In this document: piece after piece, positions 52,934 through 62,538 of the stretch
How the letters are laid out: every line of letters begins with the position of its first letter
Numbering within the stretch: position 1 is the first letter of the stretch
Assembly: GCA_934432675.1 (NCBI GenBank)
Contig: CAKRYT010000003.1
Location: 111,724-175,723, forward strand
Source of the DNA: an uncultured Eubacteriales bacterium
GTDB lineage: Bacteria > Bacillota > Clostridia > Oscillospirales > CAG-272
Direction: 5' to 3'
Length of the DNA stretch: 64,000 bases
Translations under genes and position numbers: made by a program
The notes under the pieces: generated by a model
Databases searched by the model: none
Told to the model about the DNA's origin: nothing
What the model saw: the letters and a program-made list of their open reading frames with translations, nothing else

Positions 52934-55462
52934 ATGAAACGCACTCTTATCAGGATTCTGGTGCTGGTCATGGCGCTTGCCATGGTTCTGCCGATGGCGT
53001 TCGCCTGCAAAAAAGACGATAAGCCCAACGGCGGCAATGCGAATACCCCCGGTGGTAACACGGGAGGTAACACGAACCCCGCGGCAAAATATACCTACCG
53101 TTCGGCGGCGAGCAATTCTCCTACGACATGGAACCCGCACACTTGGGAGAATAACACCGACTCCATCATTCTCAATTTCACGACCATCGGTTTCTACGAT
53201 GTCCAGCTCAACGCCGATAAAAACGGGTATGAGTTCGTCCCCGAGATGGCGGCAGCTTTCCCGGTCGATGTGACGAGCGAGTATGTCGGAAAGTACGGTG
53301 TTAAAGCGGGCGACACGGGCAAGGTGTGGAAGATCGCGCTGAACCCGAATGCGAAGTGGAATGACGGCACTGCCATCACGGCGGATGACTATGTGTATTC
53401 CATGAAGGAACAGCTCAACCCCAAGATGCTGAACCGCCGTGCCGATTCCTACACGGCAGGTACGTTCTCCGTCTTTGGTGCGAAGCTGTATCTGTACAGC
53501 ACGACGGCTGCTTTCCACGATAAGATCGGCAAAAAGTATGCCTCCAATGCCGCGGCAGTGGCAGCAGGCGAGACCATCTATGTGGATGCGTATGGCTTCT
53601 ACAACGCGCAGGGCTATGTCGATGCAGAGGGCAACGCGATTACCCAGTGGTTGCCGATCACCGATGAGACGGTTTACGACACGCCTGAGGCGTGGGAGGC
53701 CGGTAAGGCAGAAGATGCCTTCAGCGCGAAAGGGCTGTGGGATACGTATTTAAACCCCACTAACGGTAAGTATGCGGCCGATGTCGAGGTCGGCGGACAA
53801 TACGCATCTTGGCTCAGCATCATGGTCGAAAACGCGGATGCCGGCTATGCGTATGAGGGTGACGGCACGGCGGCGACGCCCGGTGTCGGTGTCTTCAAGA
53901 CCGGGGACTACGAGATCACCGTCGCGCTCAACTCTGAGATCAGCGAATTCAACATCCGTTACAGCCTGACCTCCAACTGGCTGGTCAAGCGTGACCTCTA
54001 CGAGGCTTGCAAGGTCAAGGTGAATGACAACCTCGAGACCTCTACTTATTGCACCACCCTTGAAAAGTCCGCGTCCTACGGTCCGTATATGCTGGATACC
54101 TATGTGGTGGACCAGCACTTTACCCTGAAGAAGAACGATAACTGGTATGGCTACACCGACGGTAAGCACGCCGGTCAGTTCCAGACCACCAACATCGACT
54201 ACACCATCATCCAGGGCGAGAACGCCAAGGCGACCATGAAGGAGCTGTTCCTCCAGGGTAAGCTTGATGACTACGGCATCGACGGTACCGAAATGGCGGA
54301 CTACGGCACGAGCGACTACCTCATCAGCGAGCCGGAGAGCTACACCTTCCAGTTCTTCATGAACTCCGTGCTCTCCAAGCTGCAGAGCGAGGATGACGCC
54401 GCGAAGCAAGAGAATCACAGCGTTCTGTCTCTTTCCACGTTCCGTAAGGCGATTTCCTTCGCCATCTCCCGTGCGAACTACTGCACGCGCTTCCAGCCCG
54501 CGTCCCAGCCCGGCTTCGGTGTGCTGAACTATATGTACTGCATCGACCCCGATACCGGTGAGCTGTACCGTGACCAGACGGCTGCCAAGAAGACCTCGCT
54601 TCTCTACGCAGGCTTTGAGGAGCAGGCAGACGGCAGCTGGAAGGATCACAGCGGCGAGAGCTACGGGACGCTGGATGACGCATATGAGGCGATCACCTGC
54701 TACGATGTGAACTACGCGAAAGACCTGTTCAAAGAAGCGTATGACGAAGCCAAGAAGGCGGGTATCTACACCGACGGCTGGACGGTCGTCATTGATGTCG
54801 GTACGGTCGGTGAGGCGAGCGCGAACTTCAAGAACACCTTTGCGATGATTGAAGAGTACCTGAAAGCGGCGCTCCCCGAGAACACCTTTGCAGACATCAA
54901 GATGAACATTGTGTCGTATCCGGATGAAGACTCCTACTGGGCAGACCTCGGCGACGGCAAGCTGGACCTCTCCTTCTCCGCTTGGGGCGGTTCTGCCATG
55001 GATCCGTGGGGCATCATCTTCGGCTGCTACATTGATCCGGCGAACTCCAACAACTATGGCTTCGACGCACTGTCCAAGACGCTCGACGTCACGGTCGGTG
55101 ACAAGACGCACTCGCTCTATGACTGGGCTGCCTGGATGAACAATCACCAGAAAGACGACGAGTACGATAAGGAGAACCTCTACACCAAGTACGGCGCGTT
55201 CTCCAGGCAGACGACGGACTACAAGGTCGAGGTGCTTGCCGCTTGCGAGCTGGCACAGCTGAACACGACCGTCAACGTTCCGGTCTTCTACCGCTACACC
55301 AACGCGCTCAAGAGCGCAAAGTACAACAACGGGACCGATACCTACATTCAGTTGATCGGCTTCGGCGGCATCCGTCACACCACCTACAACTATGATGATG
55401 CGGCATGGGATGCGTTCGTCGCAAGCAACAATAATAATCTCGACTCGTTCTACAAAGGTTAA
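52934..55462 (+). CDS. oppA: Oligopeptide-type ABC solute-binding lipoprotein (enlarged)
   Basis: An 842-residue family-5 binding protein. The signal peptide ends in LPMAFAC with the lipid-anchored Cys at 25, followed by a Gly/Asn-rich linker (NGGNANTPGGNTGGNTNP). The family-5 opening SPTTWNPHTWENNTD and NAKWNDGTAITADDYVYSMK are clear, and LSTFRKAISFAISRANYC matches the conserved helix. Typical members are 500-600 residues; the excess is spread over several loops, including residues about 175-290 and 540-600. The start at 52934 is set by GGGAGGT. A strong terminator follows before the permeases. Confidence 0.92.
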   Translation: MKRTLIRILVLVMALAMVLPMAFACKKDDKPNGGNANTPGGNTGGNTNPAAKYTYRSAASNSPTTWNPHTWENNTDSIILNFTTIGFYDVQLNADKNGYEFVPEMAAAFPVDVTSEYVGKYGVKAGDTGKVWKIALNPNAKWNDGTAITADDYVYSMKEQLNPKMLNRRADSYTAGTFSVFGAKLYLYSTTAAFHDKIGKKYASNAAAVAAGETIYVDAYGFYNAQGYVDAEGNAITQWLPITDETVYDTPEAWEAGKAEDAFSAKGLWDTYLNPTNGKYAADVEVGGQYASWLSIMVENADAGYAYEGDGTAATPGVGVFKTGDYEITVALNSEISEFNIRYSLTSNWLVKRDLYEACKVKVNDNLETSTYCTTLEKSASYGPYMLDTYVVDQHFTLKKNDNWYGYTDGKHAGQFQTTNIDYTIIQGENAKATMKELFLQGKLDDYGIDGTEMADYGTSDYLISEPESYTFQFFMNSVLSKLQSEDDAAKQENHSVLSLSTFRKAISFAISRANYCTRFQPASQPGFGVLNYMYCIDPDTGELYRDQTAAKKTSLLYAGFEEQADGSWKDHSGESYGTLDDAYEAITCYDVNYAKDLFKEAYDEAKKAGIYTDGWTVVIDVGTVGEASANFKNTFAMIEEYLKAALPENTFADIKMNIVSYPDEDSYWADLGDGKLDLSFSAWGGSAMDPWGIIFGCYIDPANSNNYGFDALSKTLDVTVGDKTHSLYDWAAWMNNHQKDDEYDKENLYTKYGAFSRQTTDYKVEVLAACELAQLNTTVNVPVFYRYTNALKSAKYNNGTDTYIQLIGFGGIRHTTYNYDDAAWDAFVASNNNNLDSFYKG

Positions 55463-55498
55463 GTTCCGGGACAACTCGGTAAAGCATTGATTCTAACG

Positions 55499-55537
55499 AA
55501 GTTTGTGGATGGGTCTCTCATCCACAAACTTTTTTTC
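55499..55537 (+). terminator. Intra-operon terminator between binding protein and permeases
   Basis: A perfect 13-bp stem (55499-55511 with 55519-55531), seven-base loop, and an eight-base T run. It lies 15 bases before oppB with no visible new promoter, so it likely lowers readthrough and gives more binding protein than permease. Confidence 0.9.
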
Positions 55538-55551
55538 GGGAAGGCGCTCTT

Positions 55552-56538
55552 ATGTTGAAATATGTAATCAAGCGGGTCCTTTTGATGCTGCTGACGCTCT
55601 TCATCATCCTTTCCATGTGCTACATTCTCATCAAGCTGCTGCCTCTGCCCCCCGTCCGCGGGCAGGCGGAGACGCAGCAGCTCGTTGAGGCACAGCGGCA
55701 GGCGAGGGGATACTATGATCCGCTCATCACGCAGTTCTTCAATTTCTGGAAACGTGTACTCACCAAATTTGACTGGGGGACGGGCGAAAACCTGTATCAG
55801 ACCCAATCGGTCACTGCCATCATCGGGCAGAAGCTGCCGGCGACCATCGTCATCAACCTGTTCGCGATGCTCGTCAGCGTGCCGATCGGTCTTTTGCTCG
55901 GCATTTTTGCCGCGGTCAAGAAGAATCGGTGGCAGGACCATCTCATATCGGTAGCGGTGATGCTCTGCATCTCGGTACCGTCTTTCGTGTTTGCGTTCCT
56001 TCTGCAATACATCTTCTGCTATAAGCTGGGGTGGTTCCCCATACTGATGGAGCGGCTGGAGATCACCGCGGCCACGACGACGGGCGACATTTTTGCACAG
56101 ATGTTTCGCCCCTCGATGGTGCGCTCCCTGATCCCTGCCATCTTTGCGCTCAGCATCGGTACGATCGCCGGGCTCACGCGCTATACGCGCGCGGAGCTCT
56201 CCGAGGTGCTGACGGGAGACTATATGCTGCTCGCGCGCACGAAAGGTCTGACCCGCCGCCAGGCGACGGTGCGGCACGCACTGCGGAACGCCATGGTCCC
56301 GATCTTCCCGATGATCCTCGGGGAGTTCGTCGGTATTCTGAGCGGCTCCCTCGTTCTGGAAAACATTTTCACCATCCCCGGTATCGGCAACCTGTATGTG
56401 AACTCGATCCGCGCACTGGATTACAACTTCTTCATGGCGGATTCCGCTTTCTATACGGCCATCGGGCTCCTCGCGGGGATCGTCGTTGACCTGAGCTACG
56501 GATTTATCGATCCGAGAATTCGAATGGGGGCGAAGTGA
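55552..56538 (+). CDS. oppB: Oligopeptide ABC permease, OppB type
   Basis: A 328-residue permease of the OppB/DppB type: a first helix MLKYVIKRVLLMLLTLFIILSM, six helices in all, and the EAA-like loop YMLLARTKGLTRRQATVRHALRNA is present in the central region. An extra charged segment of about 40 residues lies after the first helix (QAETQQLVEAQRQARGYYDP). It starts just after the intra-operon terminator and ends one base before oppC. Confidence 0.93.
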   Translation: MLKYVIKRVLLMLLTLFIILSMCYILIKLLPLPPVRGQAETQQLVEAQRQARGYYDPLITQFFNFWKRVLTKFDWGTGENLYQTQSVTAIIGQKLPATIVINLFAMLVSVPIGLLLGIFAAVKKNRWQDHLISVAVMLCISVPSFVFAFLLQYIFCYKLGWFPILMERLEITAATTTGDIFAQMFRPSMVRSLIPAIFALSIGTIAGLTRYTRAELSEVLTGDYMLLARTKGLTRRQATVRHALRNAMVPIFPMILGEFVGILSGSLVLENIFTIPGIGNLYVNSIRALDYNFFMADSAFYTAIGLLAGIVVDLSYGFIDPRIRMGAK

Positions 56539-56539
56539 C

Positions 56540-58126
56540 ATGGAAGAAAAGAACATTCGTGCGATCCCCCCGGAGAAATTCCGGTTCGTGCAGGAGGGGA
56601 GGACCCTCGGCGATAAGAAACTCGAGACAAAGCCGATCGGCTTCATGCGTGACGCATGGCGCCGGTTCGCGAAGAACAAGTCCTCCATCGTCGGCATGGT
56701 CATCATCATCGTGCTGGTGCTGTTCTCGCTCATCGCCCCACTGATCTCCCGGTATGAGGTCAGTGACATCGACGGGCAGTACGCCGATGCGTCCCCCAAG
56801 TTTGCCTCCTGGGCGGGCGGCGGCTTCTGGGACGGCACCCGTCGGTACGAGAATGGGACCGCCGCCTACCAGCGCTATCTCGCCATGGGCGTGGAGAGCG
56901 GGCGGGACGCGGTCAAAAAGACCTACGGCTCGAAGCAGAATGAGTCGGTCGTCAAGCAGAACGGCGTTGACAAGACTGTTGTCACCACCACCTATTCCTA
57001 CCGGCAGGATACCTACAACGCCGTCGGCTACATCTTCCTCGATCTCACCAAAGAGGAGTATATGGCTCTGCAGGCGTACCAGGACGAGACGGGCATCCAG
57101 GTGATCTATCCGCACCAGGATACCAAGCAGATGTTCTCGAAACTGGACGCGAACTATTGGTACAAGACCTATGCGGTATCGACCGACGGACATTCCAAGG
57201 GCGAGGCGGTCCTCGACGAGGACGGCAATTTTGTTCCGATCTACAAGACCTCCGGGACCGACGACTATACCAGCCTCCGGATCGACGGTGACCCGGCGAA
57301 GGGGAGCGACGACCCGTCCAAGGTGACGACTCGGTATCGCTACGCCATCAAGAACCAGTCGGGCTACAACGTCCGCGTCTGCTACTACGACTATTATGTG
57401 TACCAGCACGGCTTTGAGCCCTGCTACATTTTCGGTGCGAACGGGCAGGGGCAGGATCTCTTTGTCTGCATCGCCTCCGGTACGCGCTTCTCGCTCATCC
57501 TCGCGATGGGTATCGCCCTCATCAACCTGGTGCTCGGCGCCGTGTACGGTGCCATCGAGGGCTATTACGGCGGCACCGCCGACCTGCTCATGGAGCGTTT
57601 CTCCGACATCCTGTCGGGCGTTCCGTTCATGGTCGTGACCGTGCTGTTCCAGCTGCACCTCGCGGATAAGGTCGGTGCCATCGGTGCCCTCATTTTCGCG
57701 TTCATCCTCACGGGGTGGATCGGTACGGCGTCGACAGTGCGTATGCAGTTCTACCGCTTCAAGAACCGGGAATATGTCCTCGCCGCGCGGACGCTCGGCG
57801 CACGCGACAGACGCCTGATCATGAAGCACATTTTCCCGAACGCGGTCGGGACGATCATTACGGGGGCGGCGCTCTTTATTCCGAGTGTCATCTTCTCCGA
57901 GACCTCCCTCAGCTATCTCGGGATTATCTCGCTCGATGACGCGCGCAGCGGGTTGACCAGCCTCGGTACCCTGCTTGCCAAAGGGCAGGCGGAAATGGGG
58001 AATGGATTTTTCCATCCCATCATCTTCCCGTCGATCGTGATTTCGCTTTTGATGATCAGCTTCAATCTGTTCGGCAACGGGCTGCGCGATGCCTTTAACC
58101 CGTCGCTGCGCGGTGTGGAGGAGTAA
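56540..58126 (+). CDS. oppC: Oligopeptide ABC permease, OppC type, with large external insertion
   Basis: A 528-residue permease against a usual 280-320. The N-terminal segment and first helix (SIVGMVIIIVLVLFSLIAPLI near 51-71) are standard, as is HGFEPCYIFGANGQGQDLFV near 291-310, which matches the HPFGTDxxGRD region. Between them is an extra stretch of about 200 residues, rich in Tyr, Lys, Asp and Thr and without helices, which must lie outside the membrane. Five helices and the YVLAARTLGARDRRLIMKH loop follow. The insertion could contact the large binding protein. Confidence 0.92.
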   Translation: MEEKNIRAIPPEKFRFVQEGRTLGDKKLETKPIGFMRDAWRRFAKNKSSIVGMVIIIVLVLFSLIAPLISRYEVSDIDGQYADASPKFASWAGGGFWDGTRRYENGTAAYQRYLAMGVESGRDAVKKTYGSKQNESVVKQNGVDKTVVTTTYSYRQDTYNAVGYIFLDLTKEEYMALQAYQDETGIQVIYPHQDTKQMFSKLDANYWYKTYAVSTDGHSKGEAVLDEDGNFVPIYKTSGTDDYTSLRIDGDPAKGSDDPSKVTTRYRYAIKNQSGYNVRVCYYDYYVYQHGFEPCYIFGANGQGQDLFVCIASGTRFSLILAMGIALINLVLGAVYGAIEGYYGGTADLLMERFSDILSGVPFMVVTVLFQLHLADKVGAIGALIFAFILTGWIGTASTVRMQFYRFKNREYVLAARTLGARDRRLIMKHIFPNAVGTIITGAALFIPSVIFSETSLSYLGIISLDDARSGLTSLGTLLAKGQAEMGNGFFHPIIFPSIVISLLMISFNLFGNGLRDAFNPSLRGVEE

Positions 58127-58128
58127 CT

Positions 58129-60333
58129 ATGGCAAAGAAACTTGAAGTCAAAAACCTCCGTATCTCGTTCCGCACGCCGGGCGGCAAGGTCCAGGCGGTG
58201 CGCGGTATCAATTTTGATCTGGAAAAGGGCGAGACCCTCGCCATCGTCGGCGAATCCGGCTCCGGTAAGTCGGTGACCTCCAAGGCGATTCTCGGCATCC
58301 TGGCGGGCAACTCCATTGTCGAGGGCGGAGAGATCCTCTATGAGGGGATGGATCTGCTCAAGATCTCCGAGGACGAATTTTATCGCATCCGCGGGGATAA
58401 GATTGCGATGATCTTCCAGGATCCGCTTTCCAGCCTGAACCCCATCATGCGGATCGGGAAACAGCTGACGGAAGCGATGCTCCTCAAAGGGCGCGCGAGA
58501 CAGCGTTCCAGCCGTAATGCTTTCAATTCGCTCCTCGCGCGGCTCAGCCGGACAATGGTGACGGTCAGCGCGGCGGGCGATGAAGACAAGGCGCGGGAGC
58601 TCGTGCAGATGTGCCGCGATTTCGACCGGTTCGAGTTCAAGCATATTGAGCTTGAAAAGGCGTATAACATCGCCCGTGACGCGGCGAATGAGACGATTGC
58701 GGAGCTGGATAACATCCTGTTCCTCATTGAGAAGAATGCGTTTGAGAACCCGGTGCGCCGCCTCCGTGAGCAGATGGCGATTGCCGTCCGGGCGATCAAC
58801 CCGTATGTGGTGTCGGGCGAGGATGCAGACGTCCTCGGTGCCGAGGCGATGCAGGTCAGGAACACGGCGCGTGCCGCGGCGCACGCCGGGGACTATACCG
58901 CTGTTGCCGAGAGCCTCACGAAGATCAAAGCCATTCTGGAAGCCGCGGTCGCGAAAGAGGAACCCAACTTCTTCTCCCAGGGGTACTATCTCACTTTCTC
59001 GGGTCAGCCGTTGCCGGATCTGCCGGTGCACGAGCTCAACCGGGTACTCCATGAGTACCTCGACGAGCATTTCATGCTCAACTTCATCGGCTATGTCGAG
59101 GCGTCGCTCCGCTATTCGGCGGAGGTGCACGACGCGGCGAAACGCGCGGTGTGCGACGCGCTGGAGTCCGCGATCGGGACATTCGGCACACTGACGGAGG
59201 CGGAACGCGACCTTGCGGGCGAGACTTGCACCGCGCTTCTGAAACTGGTCGAAGATTCGGTCGACCCGCTGGAGATTCATCCGGACAGCCTCGCGGGGAC
59301 ATTTGCCACCAGCCTGAAGGATGCACTCGCGGTGTATTTCGGCGGGACGAAGAAGAATCTCGCCGAGACCAAGCGTGCGGCAAAGGTACAGGCGAAATAT
59401 GACCGCTATACCGAGAGAAAGGGGCGCTGCCCCGACTGGACCCCGGTGCCGCCGGCACTGGTGGATATGGACCTCGCGCGTGAGAACGTGGTGGGGCTGT
59501 GCCGCCGGTTGCAGAAGCACTATGAGGAACTCCTCGCAGAGAGGGGGGACCGTGATTTCCACGCTGAGGCGATCGCCATCATCGACTATCTCAAGGAGAA
59601 TGCTTCCGCCGTCGTCAACCATCTGACCCGCCGTATGGCGAAGCAGAAGGCACTCAAACTTATGGAGGAGGTCGGTATCCCCGAGCCGAGAAAGCGGTAT
59701 CGCCAGTATCCCTTTGAATTTTCCGGCGGTATGCGGCAGAGGATCGTTATCGCGATTGCCCTCGCCGCCGACCCGGACATCTTGATTTGCGACGAGCCGA
59801 CGACGGCACTGGACGTGACGATCCAGTCGCAGATCCTGGAGCTCATCAATCGGCTGAAAGCCGAGCGGCATCTGTCCATCATCTTCATCACTCATGACCT
59901 CGGCGTCGTTGCGAACATGGCGGATAAGATCGCTGTCATGTACGCGGGTAAGATTGTCGAATACGGGACATCGAACGATGTCTTCTATGCGCCGGCGCAC
60001 CCGTACACATGGGCGCTGCTTTCCTCGATGCCCGACCTTGACACGAATGAACGGCTGGAGGCGATCCCCGGCACGCCGCCGAATATGGTCTATCCGCCGC
60101 GGGGCGATGCTTTCGCAGACCGTAACAAGTATGCGATGCAGATTGATTTCGAGGAGGAGCCCCCCATGTTCCGCATCACCGATACCCATTATGCGGCGAC
60201 ATGGCTGCTCCATCCGGACGCGCCCAAGGTGGCGCCGCCCGCCATCGTGACCGAACGAATTGCCAGAATGAAAGAAAGGAGCGCGCAGGGAAATGTCGGA
60301 CAAGAAAATGACGGAAACGACGGAAACGATTGA
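58129..60333 (+). CDS. oppD: Oligopeptide ABC ATPase, OppD type, with large insertion
   Basis: A 734-residue ATPase, about twice the usual 330. Walker A GESGSGKS lies at 41-48 and the Q-loop IFQDPLSSLNP near 95-105. About 380 residues of extra, mostly helical, charged sequence then follow (about 122-500). The normal core resumes with QKALKLMEEVGIPEPRKRY, FSGGMRQR near 531, Walker B DILICDEPTTALD near 550 and the switch ITHDLG near 587. The C-terminal peptide-transporter region (HPYTWALLSSMP) is present. The insertion falls in the helical subdomain facing the membrane. Confidence 0.92.
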   Translation: MAKKLEVKNLRISFRTPGGKVQAVRGINFDLEKGETLAIVGESGSGKSVTSKAILGILAGNSIVEGGEILYEGMDLLKISEDEFYRIRGDKIAMIFQDPLSSLNPIMRIGKQLTEAMLLKGRARQRSSRNAFNSLLARLSRTMVTVSAAGDEDKARELVQMCRDFDRFEFKHIELEKAYNIARDAANETIAELDNILFLIEKNAFENPVRRLREQMAIAVRAINPYVVSGEDADVLGAEAMQVRNTARAAAHAGDYTAVAESLTKIKAILEAAVAKEEPNFFSQGYYLTFSGQPLPDLPVHELNRVLHEYLDEHFMLNFIGYVEASLRYSAEVHDAAKRAVCDALESAIGTFGTLTEAERDLAGETCTALLKLVEDSVDPLEIHPDSLAGTFATSLKDALAVYFGGTKKNLAETKRAAKVQAKYDRYTERKGRCPDWTPVPPALVDMDLARENVVGLCRRLQKHYEELLAERGDRDFHAEAIAIIDYLKENASAVVNHLTRRMAKQKALKLMEEVGIPEPRKRYRQYPFEFSGGMRQRIVIAIALAADPDILICDEPTTALDVTIQSQILELINRLKAERHLSIIFITHDLGVVANMADKIAVMYAGKIVEYGTSNDVFYAPAHPYTWALLSSMPDLDTNERLEAIPGTPPNMVYPPRGDAFADRNKYAMQIDFEEEPPMFRITDTHYAATWLLHPDAPKVAPPAIVTERIARMKERSAQGNVGQENDGNDGND

Positions 60334-62011
60334 CCCCCGGGCGACCTGCCCGGAGCCGGACGATGTCCTGCTCCGTGTAGAGCACCTTTCCCAGCATTTC
60401 GGGCGCATGAAGGCGGTCGATGATGTGTCGTTCGACATCAAGCGCGGGGAGGTCTTCGGGCTCGTCGGGGAGTCCGGCTGCGGCAAAACCACGACCGGTC
60501 GCTCCATCATCAAGCTGTACGACATCACGTCGGGCAGCATCTACTTCAAAGGACAGCGCATCGGCGCGGGTACCCGCAGCTATAAGGACGCCATCCGGGA
60601 GGCGAGGGCGGCGTATCGTGCGGATGCGGCGGTGCTCCGCGGGCAGCAGGCGGACGGCACGCTGACGGAAGAGGCGTACCGCACCGCGCTCGCCGAGAGA
60701 CGCGCGGCAATGGAGGAGACGGTCGCCGAGCAGAAACAGCAGATCCGCCTCGCCAAAAACGACCAGAAGAATTGTGAAAAGCAGTATCTGCACCAGTTGA
60801 AAGCAGAGTATGACGCCGCGCTCACGGAGGTGGGCGGAGATGAGACGCGCCTGACCGATGAACAGCAGTCGCGCTTCAAGTCCATCAGCCACCTGCCGAA
60901 GGTGCCGAAGCTTGTTTGGACGGTTAGCTGGATCCTCCTCTTTACGCTCGCTCTGACCTTCCTTGTCACGGCGATCGCTTTTGGGGTATCCTTCCACCGG
61001 CAGTACGGGAATTATGCCGGCGTGCTCGCCGTTGTGGACGCGATCGACCCGGAGGCGGGGACGACCACTGTGACCTATAAGGTCATGGGTAAGGATCACG
61101 AGGAGACGTCCTATACGACGGTCCTTTCATATTACGACCCCGAACTCAAGGTGTCTACCGAGGAGCAGATTGTCCGTCTCCGTATCTGCTATAACGAGGA
61201 TAAACCGGAGGAAACGACGATGGAGATGCCGCGCTCCGCAAAGTCCACGGTCTTCACGATCCTTTGCATCGTGATGGCGGTCGGCGGCGTGGTCGTCATG
61301 GCATACAGCCATGAGCGGTACAGCTCCTCTCGCCTGATCACGAAGATTCAGATGATCTTCCAGGACCCGATCGCGTCTCTCGACCCCCGTATGACCGTCC
61401 GCGACATCATTGCCGAGGGACTGGGGATCCAGGGGGTAAAGGACAAAGAGTACATCGACAAAAAGGTGTTTGAGGTGCTTGAGACGGTCGGGCTCGTGCC
61501 CGAGCACGCGGGTCGTTACCCGCATGAGTTCTCCGGTGGGCAGAGACAGCGGATCGGGGTGGCGCGCGCCGTCATCATGAATCCGGAGCTCATCATTGCC
61601 GATGAACCGGTCAGTGCGCTCGACGTCTCGGTGCAGGCGCAGGTCATCAATCTGCTCGACGATCTCCGTCACAAGATGGGGCTGACCATTCTGTTCATTG
61701 CCCATGACCTTTCGGTTGTCAAGTATTTCTCCGATCGGATCGGGGTCATGTACTACGGCAAAATGGTGGAACTCACGACATCAGACGAACTGTTCCGTCA
61801 TCCGCTCCACCCCTATACACGCTCACTGCTTTCCGCTATCCCGCTTCCCGATCCGGCGTACGAGAAGAAGAGAAAGCGGATCACCTACGAGCCGCTCTGC
61901 GAACATGACTACTCGGTGGAGAAACCTTCGATGCGCGAGGTCGCACCCGGGCACTTCGTCTGGTGCAACACGCCCGAGGAGCGAAAGTACAAGGAGGAAC
62001 TCGGACTTTGA
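60293..62011 (+). CDS. oppF: Oligopeptide ABC ATPase, OppF type, with membrane-spanning insertion
   Basis: A 572-residue ATPase. Walker A GESGCGKT is at 59-66 and the Q-loop IFQDPIASLDP near 355-365. Between them, residues about 91-345, is an insertion with a charged, probably coiled helix (about 97-175), a membrane helix (LVWTVSWILLFTLALTFLV, 207-225 and on), a polar loop of about 85 residues, and a second membrane helix (TVFTILCIVMAVGGVVVMAY, 319-338). The signature FSGGQRQR is at 413-420 and Walker B LIIADEPVSALD at 433-444. Both helices return the chain to the cytoplasm, so the topology is consistent. It overlaps oppD by 41 bases. Confidence 0.92.
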   Translation: MSDKKMTETTETIDPRATCPEPDDVLLRVEHLSQHFGRMKAVDDVSFDIKRGEVFGLVGESGCGKTTTGRSIIKLYDITSGSIYFKGQRIGAGTRSYKDAIREARAAYRADAAVLRGQQADGTLTEEAYRTALAERRAAMEETVAEQKQQIRLAKNDQKNCEKQYLHQLKAEYDAALTEVGGDETRLTDEQQSRFKSISHLPKVPKLVWTVSWILLFTLALTFLVTAIAFGVSFHRQYGNYAGVLAVVDAIDPEAGTTTVTYKVMGKDHEETSYTTVLSYYDPELKVSTEEQIVRLRICYNEDKPEETTMEMPRSAKSTVFTILCIVMAVGGVVVMAYSHERYSSSRLITKIQMIFQDPIASLDPRMTVRDIIAEGLGIQGVKDKEYIDKKVFEVLETVGLVPEHAGRYPHEFSGGQRQRIGVARAVIMNPELIIADEPVSALDVSVQAQVINLLDDLRHKMGLTILFIAHDLSVVKYFSDRIGVMYYGKMVELTTSDELFRHPLHPYTRSLLSAIPLPDPAYEKKRKRITYEPLCEHDYSVEKPSMREVAPGHFVWCNTPEERKYKEELGL

Positions 62012-62421
62012 GCGAGAGAACGAAAAGGTTTCTCATCCGTTTCATTGTTGCGCTGCTCGTCGGGGCTGCGCTTGCACTTCTGTTTCTGCTCGCCCGTAAG
62101 TTCTTTACGGGTGCGTATGAAGGGAAAGATCGTATCCGCTATCTGGCGGACGCGTTCACCATCCCCGGCGTGACGTTGCTCCTCTCGGGCCTGCTCGTGT
62201 GGTGCACGCGGAAGGGCGCGTTTGACGGCCTGACGTTTTCGGTCGGGCTGTTCTTCCACACCATCTTTCGACCGGGTACCATGACGAAACAGAAATATCC
62301 CGACTACGTCGCGGAACAACAGGAAAAGCGAAAGGGAAAGCCGGGGTACACCTACCTGTATGCCGCAGGCGGGATATACCTCGTTGTCGCCATCGTCTTT
62401 CTTCTGTTCTATTATCTCTGA
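62008..62421 (+). CDS. Three-helix membrane protein, DUF3899-like
   Basis: A 137-residue membrane protein. The start is taken as TTG at 62008, overlapping the oppF stop (TTGA), with AAGGAGG at 61990-61996. Helices lie near residues 8-30, 44-65 and 116-136. LADAFTIPGVTLLLSGLLVW then TRKGAFDGLTF resembles DUF3899 proteins (helix, basic residue, G-x-FD), by recall. The function is unknown; tight coupling to the Opp operon suggests an accessory role. It is followed by a strong terminator. Confidence 0.7.
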   Translation: MSERTKRFLIRFIVALLVGAALALLFLLARKFFTGAYEGKDRIRYLADAFTIPGVTLLLSGLLVWCTRKGAFDGLTFSVGLFFHTIFRPGTMTKQKYPDYVAEQQEKRKGKPGYTYLYAAGGIYLVVAIVFLLFYYL

Positions 62422-62431
62422 TATCCCTTAT

Positions 62432-62471
62432 AAAAGAACTCCGCGACCCGTTTGTGTCGCGGAGCTCTTTT
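62432..62471 (+). terminator. Terminator of the Opp operon
   Basis: A 16-bp stem with a single mismatch (62432-62447 with 62456-62471), the A-rich left arm pairing with the T-run on the right. It lies 10 bases after the last gene. Confidence 0.88.
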
Positions 62472-62538
62472 GTCATCGCCGGCGGGATATTGCCCCCGTG
62501 CCTGTTCCGCAGCAATCTAAAAAAGAGAGATAGATTGA

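Noticed and set aside
60293..60333. Frameshift or assembly fault at the 41-base oppD/oppF overlap
   Set aside because: Both frames are continuous with intact motifs, and an AAAGGAG-type site precedes the oppF ATG, so an ordinary overlap explains it.
57913..60540. An 875-codon minus-strand frame opposite oppC and oppD
   Set aside because: The sense genes carry clear ABC motifs; the antisense frame has Arg/His-rich shadow composition.
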